Source of the DNA: an uncultured Candidatus Melainabacteria bacterium
Lineage (GTDB): Bacteria; Cyanobacteriota; Vampirovibrionia; Gastranaerophilales; Gastranaerophilaceae
NCBI GenBank assembly: GCA_934754855.1
Contig: CAKVJR010000059.1
Span: forward strand, 1 to 10,288
Length of the DNA stretch: 10,288 bases
Direction of reading: 5' to 3'
Part shown: one piece after another, positions 6,806 through 10,288 of the stretch
Layout: every line of letters begins with the position of its first letter
Position numbering within the stretch: position 1 is the first letter of the stretch
Position numbers and translations under genes: made by a program
Notes under the pieces: generated by a model
What the model was told of the DNA's origin: nothing
Seen by the model: only the letters and a program-made list of their open reading frames with translations
Databases searched by the model: none

Positions 6806-7642
6806 CTAACTGCTCATAAGTTCCATTGCTTGTTGTAGCAGTTGTTTGTTGGATTGAAGTAATTTTTGAGTGATATTCCATTGGGTTTGTGCCATTTTGT
6901 AGGTGTTGATGTTTTTGCCCAAACCGGAGTTGGAAAGTTCAATCAAACCGCCTCTGACTTCTCCGGTACTGCAAACAGGTTTGCCTGATTCTTCCGTTTC
7001 GATGAATTGAAGAGGTTTGATTTCAAACAATTCAGCGGGGTTGTGGAAGTTCATAATGGCAATTTTGTACAACGGAGTTTTTACTTTTCCGTTTTCTGCC
7101 TTACCGTAGAGAATACCGTCGCCTTCGATTTTAAATTCATCGTATTTGCCGAGGTATTTGCCGTTTCCGGGGTCAATCCAAAGTTTGATGTCTGTTGTAG
7201 GAATTTGAACGCTGCCGCCGTTAATGGTTGCTTCGGTGAAAATATCGGCGTCCATAGGCTTTGTACCTTGCATAATTTCGCCTTTGTCGTTCAAGATGTA
7301 ACCTTGAACTCTTTTGCCGTCAGATGTTTTGTAAACGCCTTCGCCGTCGAATTTGAATTCACCTAATCTTGTGTAAGCAATTTTTCCGCCCGAATCTCTG
7401 ATGACGAAAAATCCTTTTCCTTCAAGGTAAACGTTTTCATCAGATGTACCGGGGGTTGATTTGCCTTGGCTTGAACTTTTATAAACCGAATCAGGATCTA
7501 CGCCGCCCATATACGTTTTGAAATTGACTTTGTTTTCACGATAACCGGGGGTATAGCAGTTCATCATGTTTTCGCCGATACCGTCCATCCAGTGAGAGGT
7601 CATTGTTTGCGTGTTTAGAGCATTAATAAACGAATCGTTCAT
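6806..7642 (-). CDS. Flagellar hook/rod-family protein (FlgE/FlgF/FlgG type)
   Basis: Structural subunit of the external flagellar axis (rod or hook), exported by the flagellar type III system. It has 278 residues. The N-terminal helix carries a diverged basal-body rod motif: MDGIGENMMNCYTPGYRENK (19-38) matches the family pattern of an Asn before (T)xGYR/GFK. The central block near 72-120 is the FlgE/F/G core: YLEGKGFFVIRD, TRLGEFKFDGEGVY, GKRVQGYI. The C-terminus keeps the Ser-Asn and Ala-Gln positions (SNSGLGKNINTYKMAQTQ, then a Gln/Leu helix), though the usual acidic residues after SNV are missing. Length fits FlgF/FlgG, whereas position after a FliK-like gene suggests the hook protein FlgE; I cannot decide between them. 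The ATG at 7642 follows AAGGAGA and overlaps the upstream stop by one base (TAATG). Confidence 0.88.
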   Translation of the reverse strand: MNDSFINALNTQTMTSHWMDGIGENMMNCYTPGYRENKVNFKTYMGGVDPDSVYKSSSQGKSTPGTSDENVYLEGKGFFVIRDSGGKIAYTRLGEFKFDGEGVYKTSDGKRVQGYILNDKGEIMQGTKPMDADIFTEATINGGSVQIPTTDIKLWIDPGNGKYLGKYDEFKIEGDGILYGKAENGKVKTPLYKIAIMNFHNPAELFEIKPLQFIETEESGKPVCSTGEVRGGLIELSNSGLGKNINTYKMAQTQWNITQKLLQSNKQLLQQAMELMSS

Positions 7643-8343
7643 TAGTATTCTCCTTCATCATTTGCTTCTTGATATTGTTTATATCCGTTTTGATTTTGGT
7701 TTTGTTGATTTTGCTGTCTTTGTTGTTTTGGTCTGTAAGACAGTTCGTTGTAAGGAATTTCCTGTTCTTCAAATGCCTGTTGAAGATATGCAATGTTGCT
7801 TCTCAGGAAATCTTCCGCCGCTTCGTTTGTGGGTAAAAATTGAGCACTGATTTTTCCGTCCGTGCTTACTCTGATTACGGCTGAAATGTCGTTTCCAAAA
7901 TCAATTCTGACAGGTTTTTGTGTCGATTGAGCATTTTCAATCATATTCATTAAAGTTTTTGAAACTTCCGCACTTTTGTAAACCGCACCGATTTCTTGAG
8001 AAGACGTTGCCAAATTTTCAGTCAAAATTTGTCCGTTTACCGTAAATCCGCAGTTTCCGTTTTTAACGGCATTTGCAAAAAACATAGCATCATCTCTGTC
8101 TATGCTCATGCAATCGTATTTGTAAGAAGATTTGAGGTTTTTTACGTTGAAATCGGAGATTGAAGCAATTAAGTTTTCTGTCGATGTGTCGTCGCTTAAA
8201 TCGTTGGCAAAATCGAGGTAATTCGTGTAACCTATTTCACCTGCCAACATGTCCGAAAACATTGCACCGTCTTCTTTTCTCAACAATCTTTCGATTTTCG
8301 TTTTTATTGAATTGTCTGTCGAATTGGTTGTTTCGATTTTCAC
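7642..8343 (-). CDS. FliK-like flagellar hook-length control protein (short)
   Basis: Probably the molecular ruler/switch that sets hook length and changes export specificity. It has 233 residues; most of the N-terminal 140 are not recognisable. Residues about 143-205 resemble the FliK C-terminal domain: KPVRIDFGNDISAVIRVS (strand pattern), then KISAQFLP, a helix (EAAEDFLRSNIAYLQQAFEE) and QEIPYNELSY, matching the FliK order of beta-hairpin, helix, and a 'gi' strand. The last 30 residues are Gln/Asn-rich and low complexity, as in many FliK tails. Typical FliK is 350-450 residues, so this is compact. The start is a GTG overlapping the fliJ stop in a GTGA four-base overlap, with AAGGA upstream. 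Placement between fliJ and a hook/rod gene agrees with the FliJ-FliK-(FlgD)-FlgE order of other bacteria. Assignment rests on the C-terminal pattern and neighbours. Confidence 0.7.
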   Translation of the reverse strand: MKIETTNSTDNSIKTKIERLLRKEDGAMFSDMLAGEIGYTNYLDFANDLSDDTSTENLIASISDFNVKNLKSSYKYDCMSIDRDDAMFFANAVKNGNCGFTVNGQILTENLATSSQEIGAVYKSAEVSKTLMNMIENAQSTQKPVRIDFGNDISAVIRVSTDGKISAQFLPTNEAAEDFLRSNIAYLQQAFEEQEIPYNELSYRPKQQRQQNQQNQNQNGYKQYQEANDEGEY

Positions 8344-8816
8344 TTGTCTTTATTCCTTCTTGCTTCTTTTTCGAGTTCTTCCTGTTCTTCTCTGTGTCTT
8401 GCGAAAAATCTTTGGACTGCGACTTCCGATAGTCTTTTTAATTCTGCCGCTTTCTCTTCTTCTTTGTAGATTTCAAGCATTCTTTCTTTGTGTTTTTCGA
8501 GAACTTTTACGTCCTTTTCCGCCTGTGTCAATTTTCGTTTTTCTTCTGCAAGTACCTCAAGTGCTTTTTGTCTTTGTTCTTCTAATTGAGTTCCTTTTTC
8601 GTACAACGATTTGAGAAAGATATCGTATGACTCGAGCATAAATGCGTCTGCTTGCCGCATATTTGATTTTGTTGTGTCGATTTCACGGTTGTTAAGTTCA
8701 ATCAATCCATCGACCTTATAGACTTCCTGTTGTGCGATAATTACAACTTGTAATTGTTGGTCTTTCGCTCTTATTCTGAAATCTAATGCCTTTTGTAGCC
8801 TGTATCTGAAAGGCAT
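8340..8816 (-). CDS. fliJ: Flagellar export chaperone/ATPase stalk protein FliJ
   Basis: FliJ is the coiled-coil stalk that works with the FliI ATPase and FlhA at the cytoplasmic face of the flagellar export gate. The N-terminus (MPFRYRLQKALDFRIRAKDQ) is the characteristic FliJ start, in which a Phe-x-Leu-x-x-Leu-Asp pattern precedes a long helix. The rest is almost entirely charged helix with heptad-like Leu spacing, without Pro or Gly in the coil, and a basic/acidic tail. At 158 residues it is near the family norm (about 145-150). The ATG at 8816 is preceded by AAAGGGG. It is first in its operon: the gene upstream is divergent, so fliI, its usual partner, must be elsewhere. Its stop overlaps the next gene by four bases. 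Confidence 0.9.
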   Translation of the reverse strand: MPFRYRLQKALDFRIRAKDQQLQVVIIAQQEVYKVDGLIELNNREIDTTKSNMRQADAFMLESYDIFLKSLYEKGTQLEEQRQKALEVLAEEKRKLTQAEKDVKVLEKHKERMLEIYKEEEKAAELKRLSEVAVQRFFARHREEQEELEKEARRNKDK

Positions 8817-8849
8817 ATAATTTCCCCTTTGTCTATATCTACATCGGAA

Positions 8850-8876
8850 TTATCATATAATTTCTTCTCTCTTTTA
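8850..8876 (-). promoter_or_regulatory. Candidate sigma-28 (FliA)-like promoter for the flagellar operon
   Basis: On the minus strand TAAA (8876-8873), 15 bases, then TATGATAA (8857-8850), against the sigma-28 pattern TAAA-N15-GCCGATAA; the last five bases of the -10 element match. Transcription would start near 8843, about 27 bases before the fliJ start. The region is very AT-rich, so a chance match is possible; a sigma-70 reading (TGTTAA, 16 bases, TATGAT) overlaps it. Confidence 0.3.
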
Positions 8877-8887
8877 ACATTCATTTG

Positions 8888-8952
8888 TATGAGTTTTTTC
8901 TCTCACATAGTTTTTTTTAATGATTTATTTTGTAAAGTCAATTAAACTCATA
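8888..8952. repeat. 9-bp inverted repeat in the fliJ/pxpA-like divergent region
   Basis: TATGAGTTT at 8888-8896 and its exact reverse complement AAACTCATA at 8944-8952 flank 47 AT-rich bases. It sits between the two divergent promoters, where an operator pair could act on both. In sequence this AT-rich a 9-bp match with one GAGT core is suggestive rather than compelling. Confidence 0.3.
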
Positions 8953-8965
8953 TAAAAATATGATA

Positions 8966-8993
8966 TAGACTATCTGAAATATTGTTATATAAT
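8966..8993 (+). promoter_or_regulatory. Candidate sigma-70 promoter for the pxpA-like/yvcK pair
   Basis: TAGACT (8966-8971), a 16-base spacer and a perfect TATAAT (8988-8993) give a start near 9000 and a leader of about 50 bases. The short dyad GACTAT (8968-8973) / ATAGTC (8994-8999) brackets the -10 region and could be an operator. The -35 element matches four of six consensus bases. Confidence 0.45.
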
Positions 8994-9050
8994 ATAGTCA
9001 GAGGATTTGTTCCTTTCTTGTATAGTATTTAAACGGATAGAATAATCAAT

Positions 9051-9836
9051 ATGTCAAATAAGATTGAAAGAATAGACTTTAACGCAGATGCAGCACAAAG
9101 TTTCGGCGTTTTTCAAAACGATGCGGAAAGAGAAGTTATCTCAAAAGTCAGTTCGGTAAACGTATCTTGCGGATTTCATGCAGGCGACCCCTTGACGATT
9201 AAAGATACTCTTCTTTTTTGTAAAGAACACAATCTCGCAATCGGTGCACACGTAGGCTATCAGGATATTCACGGATTCGGTTATCGTCCGATGGATTTGG
9301 ACGAAGATGAAATTGAAGCGACTGTTTTATATCAAGTCGGTGCGGTTTCTTCTTTTGCGGAATCTTATTCGCTTTCTGTTGAGCATGTTCGTTTGCACGG
9401 TGCAATGTATGCAAGAGCCGCTGAAGACTATGATTTTGCTCTTGCCGTTGCAAAGGCTGTTCAAAAATGGGATAAATGGGGCATTCTCTATCTCCCTTGT
9501 GGCGAAATTGCTGATATGGTTGAAGAAACAACAAATCTTCACATTGCAAGAGAAATGTTTATTGATAAGTATTACGATGCCGACGGAAATATGTCGGAAC
9601 CCGTTAAACCGCTTGATATGCAGGTTATGCTCAATCGTATCAGAACGATTATGTATTCGGGAAAAATTAAAATCGGCGGCGGTGAATTTTTAGAAATGAA
9701 GTGCGATTCTATCCACTTTAATTCAAAAGATATTAAAACAGCGGAATTATTAGACAAGGCAAGAGAAATCGTTATTCCGACTCCTTACAACTACAATAAG
9801 GCTTGTCTTGCAGGTTGGAGTGAAACATTAGTATAA
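9051..9836 (+). CDS. Divergent LamB/YcsF (PxpA)-family protein
   Basis: PxpA with PxpB and PxpC makes the ATP-dependent prokaryotic 5-oxoprolinase. This 261-residue protein has family length (about 245-255) and keeps several hallmarks: SVNVSCGFHAGDP (residues 36-47, His43), AIGAHVGYQDIHGFG (63-77, His67), LYQVGA, and EHVRLHGAMY (111-120, His116). It departs at others: the N-terminal DLGESFG motif is DAAQSFG (Asp13 kept, Glu changed to Gln16), the usual LVPRxxPGA segment is replaced by MSEPVKPLDM (181-190), and the C-terminal VHGD motif reads IHFNS (221-225). No pxpB or pxpC is in view. It is therefore a member of the family by fold, but 5-oxoprolinase activity is uncertain. The start is the ATG at 9051 with only a weak GGATAG upstream. 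It is followed after one base by the yvcK homologue, so the two are probably co-transcribed. Confidence 0.85.
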   Translation: MSNKIERIDFNADAAQSFGVFQNDAEREVISKVSSVNVSCGFHAGDPLTIKDTLLFCKEHNLAIGAHVGYQDIHGFGYRPMDLDEDEIEATVLYQVGAVSSFAESYSLSVEHVRLHGAMYARAAEDYDFALAVAKAVQKWDKWGILYLPCGEIADMVEETTNLHIAREMFIDKYYDADGNMSEPVKPLDMQVMLNRIRTIMYSGKIKIGGGEFLEMKCDSIHFNSKDIKTAELLDKAREIVIPTPYNYNKACLAGWSETLV

Positions 9837-9837
9837 T

Positions 9838-10288
9838 ATGATATTGAAATTTTTTAAGAAATTAGTTCCAAAAGGTGCAGCGATATTTTTGCCGGGGTTG
9901 AATTTGAAACGTTGGTTTTCAGTTCAAATTATCGGTATTTTGTTTGCTTTAGTCGGTCTTTGCGTAATTTTTGACTTCAAACCGATTTATCATTTGATAA
10001 GTTTTGCAATGAGAATTTTGGACGCAAACTGGACATTGGGCAGACTTGTCGGTGCGGTATTAATTATTTTGGGTGCTTATGCGTTTCTTAAAGGTTGGAA
10101 AATCTCTAACGATACGGTTTTAAAGGCAACGGACGATAATACCCGTGCTAATTTTCTGAATAATTTAGTTGCAAAAAGAAAACTCAATAACGGACCGAAA
10201 ATCGTTGCTATCGGCGGCGGTACGGGACTTTCTACAATGCTTAAAGGCATTAAGAAAATCACAAACAACATTACGGCTGTTGTTACTG
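9838..10288 (+). CDS. yvcK: YvcK/GlmR-family (CofD-like fold) protein with membrane N-terminus, 3'-truncated
   Basis: YvcK/GlmR proteins bind UDP-GlcNAc and tune the supply of carbon to wall precursors; the C-terminal domain resembles CofD. The frame stays open from the ATG at 9838 to the window end, showing 150 residues of an expected 430-450. Residues about 28-46 and 67-85 are hydrophobic and likely cross the membrane, preceded by a basic stretch and FLPGLNLKRW, a layout seen in the longer YvcK homologues of Cyanobacteria and some Firmicutes, but not in the shorter Bacillus protein. The catalytic-like domain starts at PKIVAIGGGTGLSTMLKGIK (120-139), the family's defining glycine loop, and continues as NITAVVT at the edge, where the family's next motif (ADDGGSS) would follow. 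The start is one base past the preceding stop; no strong ribosome site is visible, so coupling to the upstream gene is likely. Confidence 0.9.
   Translation, partial: MILKFFKKLVPKGAAIFLPGLNLKRWFSVQIIGILFALVGLCVIFDFKPIYHLISFAMRILDANWTLGRLVGAVLIILGAYAFLKGWKISNDTVLKATDDNTRANFLNNLVAKRKLNNGPKIVAIGGGTGLSTMLKGIKKITNNITAVVT

Noticed and set aside
7007..7366. Plus-strand 119-codon open frame in the hook/rod gene
   Set aside because: Antisense shadow of a gene with clear FlgE/F/G motifs; Phe/Val-rich composition is typical of the reverse complement of Lys/Asn-rich coding sequence.
8160..8614. Plus-strand open frames resembling a hydrophobic peptide opposite fliJ
   Set aside because: The Phe/Leu-rich translation is the expected antisense of a Lys/Glu-rich coiled coil; no start signals.
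8881..9050. T-rich tracts in the fliJ/pxpA-like intergenic region as a small RNA or riboswitch
   Set aside because: No stable GC stem, no recognisable riboswitch core and no terminator structure; only AT-rich promoter-like sequence.

Overview
The window is AT-rich, gene-dense bacterial chromosome from a flagellated, probably Gram-negative-type bacterium. Genes abut or overlap by 1-17 bases and mostly carry purine-rich Shine-Dalgarno sites. I see no mobile element, CRISPR array, tRNA or rRNA. The gene content (pyrH-frr-cdsA-rnc-rpe cluster, YvcK/GlmR homologue with a membrane-spanning N-terminal extension, compact flagellar genes, low GC) fits a gut-type non-photosynthetic relative of Cyanobacteria (Vampirovibrionia/'Melainabacteria', Gastranaerophilales). 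That assignment is inference only, about even odds.

Layout. (1) 2-4408, plus strand: a tightly packed housekeeping operon with pyrH (5' end outside the window), frr, cdsA, rnc, rpe and a short nagA. It covers UMP phosphorylation, ribosome recycling, phospholipid precursor synthesis, dsRNA processing, the pentose-phosphate pathway and amino-sugar catabolism. (2) 4414-5010, minus strand: a 198-residue protein with a MerR-type helix-turn-helix and a long coiled coil, converging on nagA with a 5-base gap. (3) 5152-6735, plus strand: a 527-residue polytopic membrane protein of unknown function, divergent from (2) across a short regulatory region. (4) 8816 down to 6806, minus strand: a three-gene flagellar operon (fliJ, a FliK-like hook-length gene, a hook/rod-family gene) closed by a clear intrinsic terminator at 6741-6764. 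(5) 9051-10288, plus strand: a divergent PxpA (LamB/YcsF)-family gene followed after one base by a yvcK/glmR homologue that runs off the window end.

The most notable observations are protein-level. RNase III has Cys at a normally invariant metal-site Asp. NagA lacks most of its beta-sandwich domain. The PxpA-like protein has lost several family signature residues. The HTH/coiled-coil protein resembles the chromosome-anchoring protein RacA in layout, and its own promoter has a 19-base spacer of the kind MerR-type proteins act on. I found no convincing wholly new multi-gene system; these are second-look items inside otherwise ordinary chromosome.
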